A stretch of DNA of 9,506 bases from Methanomicrobiaceae archaeon. Lineage in GTDB: Archaea; Halobacteriota; Methanomicrobia; Methanomicrobiales; Methanomicrobiaceae. Below, piece by piece: positions 1-6,155 of this stretch. Position 1 is the first letter of the stretch; every line of letters begins with the position of its first letter. The stretch lies in NCBI GenBank assembly GCA_030628325.1, contig DAOVRB010000020.1:1-9506 (forward strand), written 5' to 3'. The notes beneath the pieces are model-generated. The model searched no databases. It was not told the origin of the DNA and was given only the letters and a program-made list of their open reading frames with translations. Position numbers and translations under genes: made by a program.

Positions 1-163
1 CCTTTTTTCTTTGCCGGAAAGGCAAACAGTTCAGCAAATAAACTTTATTCCCTGAGCAGATCGCAGCCTTCCTATAGAACGCTCCTTTCAGACTGCAGTA
101 ATAGAGAACTATTTCATCCCCTGCAGCCTACTGAGAGATACGAAAGAAAGAAGGCAGAAAAAC
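1..163. other. Non-coding leader upstream of the antitoxin gene
   Basis: I see no gene here. A short stem-loop (TTTGCC at 10-15 pairing with GGCAAA at 21-26) follows a run of six T. It is not a terminator for plus-strand transcripts, because the T run precedes the stem instead of following it. A purine-rich stretch before 164 could serve as a weak ribosome binding site for the antitoxin gene. Confidence 0.4.
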
Positions 164-367
164 ATGCTCGACATAAAACCACAATATATTCTCTCAAATG
201 AGAACAAACCGGTAAGTGTTATCCTTGACATCCAGACCTTTCAGAAGATCGAGGCTGTCATCGAAGACTATGGCCTTGCCAGGTTCATGGACGAAGCCGA
301 TGACGAAGAACCTCTTTCCCTTTCAGAAGCACGTGATTACTACGCCACCCTTAAAAAACCGGCCTGA
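164..367 (+). CDS. Phd/YefM-like type II antitoxin, orphan
   Basis: This 67-residue acidic protein resembles the Phd/YefM-like antitoxins that bind DNA through the N-terminus and neutralise a RelE/ParE-type toxin through the C-terminus. The N-terminal part has the usual pattern: a short strand ending in QYI, then the VSVILDIQTFQKIE segment where 'VILD..TF.KIE' is typical. An acidic linker (FMDEADDEEP) and a helix (LSLSEARDYYATLKK) follow. Such genes normally overlap or abut a toxin gene. Here only ATG AGT ACA TAA follows at 369-380, so no partner is encoded. What I see is the antitoxin alone; the family is judged from sequence pattern. It may be a solitary regulator, a decayed module, or an anti-addiction remnant. 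Confidence 0.7.
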   Translation: MLDIKPQYILSNENKPVSVILDIQTFQKIEAVIEDYGLARFMDEADDEEPLSLSEARDYYATLKKPA

Positions 368-550
368 GTATGAGTACATAATCATAGTACCCCTTGTTTT
401 TTTGACTAATCACCTTTCTCTCAAAAAAAAGGGAGATAAACAGGGAAATCAGCAGAAAAAATATCTGGAATTGCATGAAATTCGTTTTTGCCACTATTAA
501 TACCAAAAACAGACAGGAAGTACCCAACATTCCGGGGTGTTAATTGAGAG
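368..550 (+). other. Possible decayed toxin start and intergenic spacer
   Basis: Directly after the antitoxin stop, an ATG at 369 runs into a stop after three codons. In the next frame (from about 372) the reading is EYIIIVPLVFL, which loosely recalls the first strand of a RelE-type toxin but then loses resemblance. A run of seven T at 397-403 may end the antitoxin transcript. A TATA-like CTATTAATA at 494-502 is suitably placed to drive the gene starting at 551. The toxin remnant is a weak inference. Confidence 0.3.
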
Positions 551-1099
551 ATGACAGATTATCTCTCGACCAGCTGGTGTGGTCTTGATTGGTCACCCTG
601 GGCCAGGCACACACATTCTAAAAAAGAATTTGCAGTTCTTCCAGACGAGCCCGGCCTGTACCGGGTCCGTGCGATTGGCGCTGATTCGCTGATGTATATT
701 GGACAGACAGGCCGCAGTGTCCGGCAAAGGCAAAGAGAACTGAGAGTTTATCTAAGAAACCCTGAGCAGATGCCATTTAACGACCCGCATACCGCCGCTC
801 CGAATTTCTGGGCCTGGACTGATGCAACCGGCATGGAGTTTGAGTCATCCGGAGCTGTATTTTACGGGACAAAACAGGAACGGGAAGAATTAGAGACCTA
901 TCTTCTCTGGCAGTACCGGCTTGAAAGAGGCACATCTACACAGTGCAACTTCGGACGGTTTCATGAGAACTATGTAAAATCACGAAATCATTCAACGGGT
1001 ATCCGGGGAGGAAAGCTACCAGATGGTACAAAAAACCAGGCAGGTGGATTATCACTTCCACCACTTCAGACTCACGGACGGCCGGCCGGTCCGGACTGA
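551..1099 (+). CDS. GIY-YIG domain protein, N-terminal half of an interrupted two-domain gene
   Basis: The 182-residue product carries a GIY-YIG nuclease-like fold. The 'GIY' element is G35-L36-Y37, and 'YIG' is Y49-I50-G51. R60, nine residues after YIG, sits where the catalytic arginine is expected. E115 in the EELETYLLWQY helix is the likely metal-binding glutamate, and a late asparagine occurs in TQCNFG. The family cuts DNA by a single-metal hydrolytic mechanism; whether this protein cuts DNA is not known. The reading frame continues without shift past its TGA stop (1097-1099) into a second, related domain starting at 1100, so the gene may be one 286-codon ORF broken by a nonsense change. 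The tail from about residue 145 (TGIRGGKLPDG...) would then be a linker. No strong ribosome binding site precedes the ATG. Confidence 0.75.
   Translation: MTDYLSTSWCGLDWSPWARHTHSKKEFAVLPDEPGLYRVRAIGADSLMYIGQTGRSVRQRQRELRVYLRNPEQMPFNDPHTAAPNFWAWTDATGMEFESSGAVFYGTKQEREELETYLLWQYRLERGTSTQCNFGRFHENYVKSRNHSTGIRGGKLPDGTKNQAGGLSLPPLQTHGRPAGPD
755..774. repeat. 20-bp exact direct repeat, copy 1 (inside GIY-YIG gene)
   Basis: The 20 bases here, encoding RNPEQM plus flanking bases in the first GIY-YIG ORF, recur exactly at 1951-1970. The flanking sequence is also similar, as described at the second copy. Confidence 0.9.
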
Positions 1100-1411
1100 A
1101 TGGAGCTTTCATGGGAAGAACCTCTGCCACTTCAGCCGGATGGTATAAAGAGCATCCGGAATACAGCCTGCCTGTACCGGATTCTTGACACCGAATGCAA
1201 AGACGTGCTTTATATTGGGCAAACCAGAACTGCAAAGGCGAGACTGACCTCACATGCAAAAAGGAACCGGGGAGAAACGGGCTTCTTCTCGGTTTGTTTT
1301 AAAGATTCTGCGATCCTTCCACACCAACTCAAAGAACTGGAAAATGATCTTATTGGTGCTTATTATGCGGAAAAAGGCAGAGTGCCAATTTTTCAGATTG
1401 GAGGGAAATGA
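1100..1411 (+). CDS. Second GIY-YIG domain, possibly the C-terminal half of the upstream gene
   Basis: The 103-residue ORF repeats the architecture of the upstream one: C24-L25-Y26 in place of GIY (glycine replaced by cysteine), Y38-I39-G40, a basic segment with R49, and a KELENDLIGAYY helix with E81 matching EELETYLLWQY of the first domain. The end (VPIFQIG) lines up with TQCNFG. The ATG directly follows the TGA stop of the upstream ORF in the same frame, and no ribosome binding site is visible before it. It could be translated by re-initiation, or be the cut-off half of a former tandem-domain protein. The degenerate GIY and missing asparagine suggest that this domain may be structural and not catalytic. 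Three bases separate it from the next gene, so they share a transcript. Confidence 0.65.
   Translation: MELSWEEPLPLQPDGIKSIRNTACLYRILDTECKDVLYIGQTRTAKARLTSHAKRNRGETGFFSVCFKDSAILPHQLKELENDLIGAYYAEKGRVPIFQIGGK
1400..1405 (+). promoter_or_regulatory. Strong ribosome binding site GGAGGG for the DUF6884 gene
   Basis: GGAGGG lies nine bases before the ATG at 1415, inside the last codons of the preceding ORF. It fixes the start of the DUF6884 gene and supports translational coupling with the GIY-YIG reading frame. Confidence 0.8.
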
Positions 1412-1414
1412 GAG

Positions 1415-1876
1415 ATGTCAGGTACCCTCGTTGTAGTTCCCTGCGGAAAAACAAAAATCTGGAAGAAGAACCCGAACCATGGCCCTGTCATGGCTAAAGA
1501 TGCCTATACCGGAACGCTGTTCAGGCTGAACAGACAGTATGCAGAACAATTCGGTGACAGCTGGGTCATTTTGAGTGCTAAATATGGTTTAATATCTCCA
1601 GATACTCTGATTGAAGATTATAATGTGACATTTAATGATCCTTCAACCAATCCGGCAGGACCGAAGCAACTCAGAGAACAGGTAATTGGTTTTGGCTTTT
1701 GTTCATTTGAGACCATCATAGCTCTTGGTGGCAGAACATACCGGGATCATGTCCGTAATGCCTTTTCAATCTGTAATGTAGAAATAATCTGCCCGTTTGA
1801 TCAGTGCCGGGGTATTGGGGATATGATGAAACAGCTCAAAAGTGTTCTTGACAACGGCGGGCCTGGTCACCACTAA
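1415..1876 (+). CDS. DUF6884 family protein
   Basis: The 153-residue protein fits the DUF6884 pattern. It has an N-terminal strand followed by PCGKTK (residues 9-14), a DAYTGTLF segment (29-36) before an RQYAEQFGD helix, the LSAKYGL motif (53-59), and the acidic IEDYNVTF stretch. A Rossmann-like glycine turn (IALGGRTYRDHV) follows near residues 103-114. The SAKYGL..P.....Y pattern recalls the DNA-binding peroxide-stress protein YaaA, so a remote relation and nucleic-acid binding are possible, but that is inference. The biochemical function of the family is unknown to me. It is preceded by a strong GGAGGG site and lies three bases after the GIY-YIG ORF, so the two are probably co-transcribed and may work together. 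It converges with the glycosylase gene on the other strand. Confidence 0.8.
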   Translation: MSGTLVVVPCGKTKIWKKNPNHGPVMAKDAYTGTLFRLNRQYAEQFGDSWVILSAKYGLISPDTLIEDYNVTFNDPSTNPAGPKQLREQVIGFGFCSFETIIALGGRTYRDHVRNAFSICNVEIICPFDQCRGIGDMMKQLKSVLDNGGPGHH

Positions 1877-1884
1877 GGTGGAAA

Positions 1885-1980
1885 GGTGGATATTCTTCGT
1901 ACCTGAACGAAGCCGTCCGACAGCAGCAAAGGATACTCTCAGAATATTTCAGAAACCCTGAGCAGATGCCTGTTTATGAG
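1885..1980 (+). pseudogene. GIY-YIG gene fragment
   Basis: In the frame of position 1891 the plus strand reads AVRQQQRILSEYFRNPEQMP, which matches SVRQRQRELRVYLRNPEQMP of the GIY-YIG ORF at 551. In the aligned 23-residue stretch, 14 positions are identical. No start codon or YIG motif is left, and after about 1980 the frame only shadows the glycosylase gene on the other strand. This is a stranded piece of a second GIY-YIG gene, left by duplication or recombination. Its right part forms the 3' end of the glycosylase reading frame. Confidence 0.65.
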
Positions 1981-2752
1981 CGTTTACAGAAGATGGACAG
2001 ATATCTTTCATCAGGCAACTTTCACACTTTGGATTGTTCGGCCGGCACCAGTTTCTGCCAATATCCCAGCATGACAGATCGAAGACCCCAGGATAGACCG
2101 GGTGCAGTTCCCGTGCTTTATAGATCAGGATATCCCCTCCCTGATCCTCACGAATTAACCCCAGACGCCGGAATACCCGCAATACATGAACATCCGGGGA
2201 GACATCGATGCAGATCAGGTCTGACATCGGCACCCGGAATTCGCGGGCAAGAATGTTTGCGGTCATTGTCGCCACCTTAATTCCCGCTCCATGAAATTCC
2301 AGCATACGCCGTACTACCGCACAGCTCGACGGGGTGTCCGACCAGATATTTGACGCGTCCCCTTCATATTGTTCCGCTATCTGCCAAATGGCCTTTGATG
2401 TCCTTTGCCCCATGCTTTTGCTGAAGCGGTGAAGTGAGAGATCCTGAAAGATCCTAATATACTCATCCTCAGAGACATTCAAAAATGATGTGAAATCCTG
2501 TCCTCTGATTGCCATACCTATTTTCCAGGGAATACCATACGCACGGGTGGAATTGATCTGTGGCGTCATAAGGCATCCCAGAAGGAGATGGTGGGAGTAA
2601 TTTTTCAGATCATTAAGGTACCTATCTGCAGGTTCTGACTCCGTTAATGTCAGGTATTGAGGTGGATTCTGAAGTTGTTTTTCTCCTTCACTGATAAGAA
2701 GTTCTGCAATTGCAGCCTGTTGGGACCTGTTCTGCAGCGTGGGGGATGGCAT
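1949..2752 (-). CDS. HhH-GPD DNA glycosylase with [4Fe-4S] cluster (iron-sulfur cluster loop family)
   Basis: The 267-residue protein belongs to the endonuclease III superfamily of base-excision glycosylases. The helix-hairpin-helix reads F-H-G-A-G-I-K-V-A (153-161), so K159 aligns with the catalytic lysine of endonuclease III (GVGRKTA). D187 in SPDVHVLRVF aligns with the catalytic aspartate of VDTHIFRV. Both are present, so a bifunctional glycosylase/AP-lyase activity is plausible. The C-terminus has C236-x6-C243-x2-C246-x5-C252, the exact spacing of the endonuclease III iron-sulfur cluster. It differs from classical Nth in having an extra N-terminal segment and the DASNIW/NWCRP signatures of the 'iron-sulfur cluster loop' group, whose substrate base I cannot name. 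The last nine or so residues are encoded in the GIY-YIG fragment and look acquired. No ribosome binding site precedes the ATG; a leaderless transcript is possible. Confidence 0.85.
   Translation of the reverse strand: MPSPTLQNRSQQAAIAELLISEGEKQLQNPPQYLTLTESEPADRYLNDLKNYSHHLLLGCLMTPQINSTRAYGIPWKIGMAIRGQDFTSFLNVSEDEYIRIFQDLSLHRFSKSMGQRTSKAIWQIAEQYEGDASNIWSDTPSSCAVVRRMLEFHGAGIKVATMTANILAREFRVPMSDLICIDVSPDVHVLRVFRRLGLIREDQGGDILIYKARELHPVYPGVFDLSCWDIGRNWCRPNNPKCESCLMKDICPSSVNAHKQASAQGF
1951..1970. repeat. 20-bp exact direct repeat, copy 2 (at the 3' end of the glycosylase gene)
   Basis: This is the second copy of the 20 bases at 755-774. It lies in the GIY-YIG remnant and, read on the minus strand, encodes part of the last residues (SAQGF) of the glycosylase. 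The copies are about 1.2 kb apart in direct orientation and could support deletion of the intervening GIY-YIG/DUF6884 module by homologous or slippage events. Confidence 0.9.
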
Positions 2753-3391
2753 ATCAGGAAGTCGGTCCCGATAGCGATAAAGAGATGGATGAGAAGTGAC
2801 TCCCCGGCCACATAAAGCCGCCTATCGCGATGCGGGCAGCCCAGCAGCATGCAGACGAGGAGAGAGAACCCCTGCTGGTTTGGCGGTCCGGGTTGTATTC
2901 CTATGAGGACGATGCTGTGTTTTTCTGCTGGCGGAGAAGAGGAGGTAATCTGAAAGAAGAGGGACGGAAGGATTCCCAATAAATAAGTATCGAAATTTCC
3001 ACCAATTGCTTCCAGAGAGAGATAAACCTGCCATATTCATCCTTTATTGCAAAATTAAGAGACGTACTCATCAAATATTGATCGGACAATAATAGTAGTG
3101 CTGTCAGCGGATTTTTTCGAAATTCTCTGAAAAAATAGTGAATTACTGAATATAAGTCTGTATTTTTGGAAAATATATCATTTCAGGGCAATAATTGAGA
3201 AATATTGTCTTAAAAGCTGATATTAAGACAATATCGTGATATAGAATAATATAACCTTATAGAGTTATAATTTGCAGATATCATCTTTAGACCATATATT
3301 TAATAGATATCAGGTTCTATCATAATATATTGTTAAACGATGATATTTTACAAATATCCTACTGAAAATTAATAATTTGGAAAGAAAAACC
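2753..3391. other. Long non-coding region with a composition boundary
   Basis: About 640 bases without a convincing gene. The left part (to about 2960) is relatively GC-rich. Its reverse-strand ORFs of 60-110 codons overlap each other and show no domain pattern, so I regard them as chance or as heavily decayed coding DNA. From about 3040 the sequence becomes strongly AT-rich and stays so through the next operon. The AT-rich part holds a 12-bp inverted repeat (3202-3234), several copies of GATATCA-like words (3278, 3306) and TATA-like stretches (CATATATTTAATA near 3292). It probably contains the promoter and operator region of the gene starting at 3392. Confidence 0.5.
3202..3234. promoter_or_regulatory. 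Perfect 12-bp inverted repeat upstream of the SatD-TPR operon
   Basis: ATATTGTCTTAA at 3202-3213 pairs exactly with TTAAGACAATAT at 3223-3234, around a 9-base loop. It could be an operator bound by a dimer, possibly by the HTH of the downstream protein itself, or an RNA hairpin. It lies 158 bases before the ATG at 3392. Confidence 0.6.
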
Positions 3392-5125
3392 ATGGGAAAA
3401 AATTTGTATGCAGTTTTAACCGGTGATCTTGTAGATTACTCAAAACTAGAAGCAAAAGAAAGAACCGAGTATGTAAACAATCTCAGGGAAATACTGAGTG
3501 AACTGAAATCAAAAAATCTTGTCTTTGAGATTTTCCGGGGAGACAGTTTTCAGGCGGTTTTACCTTCATCACGTGATGCCCTTAAGGTTGCGTTAATTAT
3601 CCGCTCATATGTAATCTCACGTAAATTTGATTCAGACAGGAAAATTAAACCAGATGTAAAAATAGCTATAGGCGTTGGGAACATCGAAAATTACAATGAA
3701 AGAAACATAAGCAGCTGTGATGGAGAGGCATTCAGGAATTCCGGCCCGGATCTTGACAGGATGGATAAAAAAAGACAACGATTGTTTATAAAAACAAATT
3801 GGCCCATATTAAACAGGGAATTAAAAACCGAATGTGCTCTCTTAGATGCAATAACCGCCAGATGGACCAGTATTCAGGCTGAAACGATTTATAATACATT
3901 GTTAGGGAAAAAACAGAGCGATATCGCTGAATTATTTAATATCAGTCAGAGCAATGTGTCATTAAGGCTGAATGCGGCAAATTTTGATGCAATTACGGTG
4001 ATGATGAAAAGATATACAGAAATAATAGATGGCGGGGCAATCCATATTTTTCTCAATGGAATGAATACAGGTGATGCAGGACCAGTCTTAGAATGTCTTG
4101 TCAAACGTCACCCGGATTCTCCTGTATTCCATCGCGAATATGGCTCTTATCTTAGTGATAAAGGAGATCACAGAGAAGCAGTTGATGAGTACTACAAGGC
4201 CCTTGCCAAAGACCCGGATGATTTGGATACCAGAATCAGTTTGATTCATGATCTAATCGAGTCAGACCATTTATCCGAAGCAGAAGAAAAATGCGAAGAG
4301 ATCCTTCGGATAACAGAAGACAGTGTACCTGCATTGTTTTTCCTCGGTGAAATCAATGAAATGAAAGGTAATTTGTCAGAAGCTGAAAAATACTACAGAA
4401 AAGCAGCCCTCTATACAGGGGATGATGATTCTCATCCAAAAGAAGGACTAATACGAGTTTTATTTAACCAAAACAAATCCAAAGAAGCTGAGGAAGAGGG
4501 AGAAAATTTTTTGAATTTACATCCGTTTGTGATTGGTATTATAGAATATATGTATTTACATAAGCTTCAAAAAGGAGAAGGCGAAAAAGCGATAGAATAT
4601 GTCTTAAAAGGAATTGAATCTTTGAAAAATGAAATAAAAAAAATCGGAGAAAATACTGAACTGTTATTTGATTTAGCCAATATGAATTATCTGATAGATA
4701 AATATCCTGAAGCCGAAATTATTCTCTCAAAAATAATTGAGAAAGAACCGGATAATCAGGATGCTCATAATCTGCTTGCAAGAATATATTCTCTTAGAGG
4801 TGAGTATTTTAAAGCTGAAAAAGAGATTGGGATTTCAATTAGCCTTGATCCGAAAAAATCAGGAAATTACTTATTTAAAGGCCAAATCCTTCAGAATATG
4901 GAAAAGCATCAGGAGGCAAAAAATAATATTGAAAAATCGATAAAGATGAATCCAGGTGAACCTACAACATATTTCTCGCTGGGAATTTCTGAATATGCCC
5001 TTGGAAATCCAGAGAAGGCAAGAATTCTGTTTAAAAAAGCTCATGATATGAATTCTTCTCTTCCCACGGATGAAAATATGATCTCTGATTTGAATTCAGG
5101 CTCATTTGATAGCGGTGAATCATGA
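3392..5125 (+). CDS. SatD-like regulator: cyclase-like domain, helix-turn-helix and TPR repeats
   Basis: Three parts are visible in 577 residues. Residues 4-135 form a SatD-like domain: YAVLTGDLVDYS, then FEIFRGDSFQAVLPSSRDALKVAL, then VKIAIGVGNIE and GEAFRNSGPDLDRM. The order of elements matches class III nucleotidyl cyclases: D12 and D51 sit where the two metal-binding aspartates are, and R123 where the transition-state arginine is. The adenine-recognising lysine and the asparagine are not conserved (P119 replaces Asn), so activity is uncertain. Residues about 172-201 are a helix-turn-helix (KKQSDIAELFNISQSNVSLRL), as SatD proteins have. Residues about 228-560 hold roughly nine TPR repeats for protein contacts. 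SatD proteins are usually short, so the TPR fusion is unusual. I chose ATG 3392, with GGAAAG eight bases upstream, over TTG 3377 (five more residues). The gene is AT-rich and overlaps the next by four bases. Confidence 0.75.
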   Translation: MGKNLYAVLTGDLVDYSKLEAKERTEYVNNLREILSELKSKNLVFEIFRGDSFQAVLPSSRDALKVALIIRSYVISRKFDSDRKIKPDVKIAIGVGNIENYNERNISSCDGEAFRNSGPDLDRMDKKRQRLFIKTNWPILNRELKTECALLDAITARWTSIQAETIYNTLLGKKQSDIAELFNISQSNVSLRLNAANFDAITVMMKRYTEIIDGGAIHIFLNGMNTGDAGPVLECLVKRHPDSPVFHREYGSYLSDKGDHREAVDEYYKALAKDPDDLDTRISLIHDLIESDHLSEAEEKCEEILRITEDSVPALFFLGEINEMKGNLSEAEKYYRKAALYTGDDDSHPKEGLIRVLFNQNKSKEAEEEGENFLNLHPFVIGIIEYMYLHKLQKGEGEKAIEYVLKGIESLKNEIKKIGENTELLFDLANMNYLIDKYPEAEIILSKIIEKEPDNQDAHNLLARIYSLRGEYFKAEKEIGISISLDPKKSGNYLFKGQILQNMEKHQEAKNNIEKSIKMNPGEPTTYFSLGISEYALGNPEKARILFKKAHDMNSSLPTDENMISDLNSGSFDSGES

Positions 5126-5946
5126 TAATTGCAGTTCAGGCAGTGTTCCTGAGAATGTTCATCGCTCACCTGCTTGGTGATTTTTATCTCCAGAGGATCG
5201 GGTGGATTGAAGATAAAAATAAATGCGGCTGGAAATCAAAAAAACTCTATTTACATTCGGGTTTGATTGCGTTTATTACATATCTCTTTTTAGGCATATT
5301 GTCAGCAATATGGATAATCCCGGTGATATTTGTAACTCATGCATCTATTGATATGCTAAAAGTTTTTCTTGATAAAAAATGTGATAATTGTCTGCTTTCA
5401 TATGTTTTCGATCAGATTCTGCATATTATTGTATTGGTTCTAATCACACTTTTCATCGGAGGACATTACGGGACGGAATTAATAACGTCGATCCCTGAAT
5501 TTTTTTCAAATCCTGTTTTGCTCACATTATTTACGGCTTATCTTCTGATAATCACCCCTGTTGGTTTCCTTATCAAAAAAATCCTGACACCAATAGGGGA
5601 ACAGATCAAAGAAGTCAGTTCTTCTGAAGATAGCTTAGATTCAGGGGATAAATGTAATAATCTGGATAATGCCGGGAGAAAAATAGGCTATCTTGAAAGA
5701 ATACTTGTACTGACCTTTGTTTTAATTAATCAGTATGTTGCAATCGGATTTTTGATCACTGCAAAATCAATCTTCAGGTTCAGGGATAACAAGCCATATC
5801 TCGTTGAATATTACCTTCTTGGAACTTTTCTGAGTATGACATTTGTGATAATCATAGGTCTTGCAACAGTTTTTGCATCTGAAATCTTATGGCCGGGTTC
5901 ATTGAATGATCTCTTCATTTTATTAAATTCGATGTCCACAAAATGA
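5122..5946 (+). CDS. DUF3307 integral membrane protein
   Basis: The 274-residue polytopic membrane protein has the conserved polar residues of DUF3307 within helices: H16-x3-D20-x3-Q24 (HLLGDFYLQ), H45, H73-x3-D77 (THASID), and D97-Q98-x2-H101 (DQILH). The second half carries the conserved GRKIGYLERILVL segment, then AIGFLITAKSIFRF and EYYLLGTFLS, so it is full length. About seven to eight membrane segments can be drawn, with a charged loop near residues 160-190. The clustered His/Asp residues suggest metal binding or chemistry in the membrane; the function is unknown. Its ATG overlaps the stop of the SatD-TPR gene (ATGA), with GGTGA at 5114-5118 as ribosome binding site. SatD-like and DUF3307 genes occur as neighbours in bacteria (recalled), so the pair probably works together. 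Confidence 0.85.
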   Translation: MIIAVQAVFLRMFIAHLLGDFYLQRIGWIEDKNKCGWKSKKLYLHSGLIAFITYLFLGILSAIWIIPVIFVTHASIDMLKVFLDKKCDNCLLSYVFDQILHIIVLVLITLFIGGHYGTELITSIPEFFSNPVLLTLFTAYLLIITPVGFLIKKILTPIGEQIKEVSSSEDSLDSGDKCNNLDNAGRKIGYLERILVLTFVLINQYVAIGFLITAKSIFRFRDNKPYLVEYYLLGTFLSMTFVIIIGLATVFASEILWPGSLNDLFILLNSMSTK

Positions 5947-6098
5947 ACATAGATGTGCCTGATGAGATAACGGATTCCTTTCCCCTTTCTCGAATTAATA
6001 AACTATTTTATGGCATTTGTTTCAGAATTTCGTCCCCCTACGAGCTATTCTTTCGTGATGGTACGATGTTTTATCCCCCTTTCGTCCAGAAGCAGTGA
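5943..6098 (+). CDS. Small ORF, 51 residues, translationally coupled to DUF3307 gene
   Basis: An ATG at 5943 overlaps the DUF3307 stop by four bases (ATGA), the same arrangement as between the two preceding genes. It opens a 51-residue frame that begins MNIDVPDEITDSFPLSRINK and ends at TGA 6096-6098. The product has no membrane segment and I recognise no domain. It has a mildly hydrophobic, aromatic centre (LFYGICFRISSPYELFF). The overlap argues for a third operon member; the lack of a good ribosome binding site and the short length argue for chance. Convergent with the gene ending at 6156. Confidence 0.35.
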   Translation: MNIDVPDEITDSFPLSRINKLFYGICFRISSPYELFFRDGTMFYPPFVQKQ

Positions 6099-6155
6099 GA
6101 ATAAATAGACATCATGAATTCCTTCACAAAGAATAACCCGTTTTTCAGGCATGTT

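Noticed and set aside
50..61. 12-base match to the 20-bp repeat
   Set aside because: The match is short, flanks do not agree, and no frame around it encodes GIY-YIG-like sequence, so chance is the simplest reading.
1097..1099. TGA read as selenocysteine in the GIY-YIG gene
   Set aside because: Selenocysteine is not expected in GIY-YIG proteins or in Methanomicrobiales, and the alignment suggests tryptophan; I see no supporting RNA element.
1966..2280. Plus-strand ORF of 104 codons
   Set aside because: Apart from its first residues, which belong to the GIY-YIG fragment, it is the antisense shadow of the well-supported glycosylase gene.
2650..3089. Three overlapping minus-strand ORFs of 62-109 codons
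   Set aside because: They overlap in different frames, lack domain patterns and ribosome binding sites, and cross the composition boundary; the 109-codon one also overlaps the glycosylase start.
3377..3391. TTG start for the SatD-TPR gene
   Set aside because: The TTG overlaps the probable ribosome binding site GGAAAG, and SatD-like proteins begin right at the YAV-TGD strand, which fits ATG 3392.
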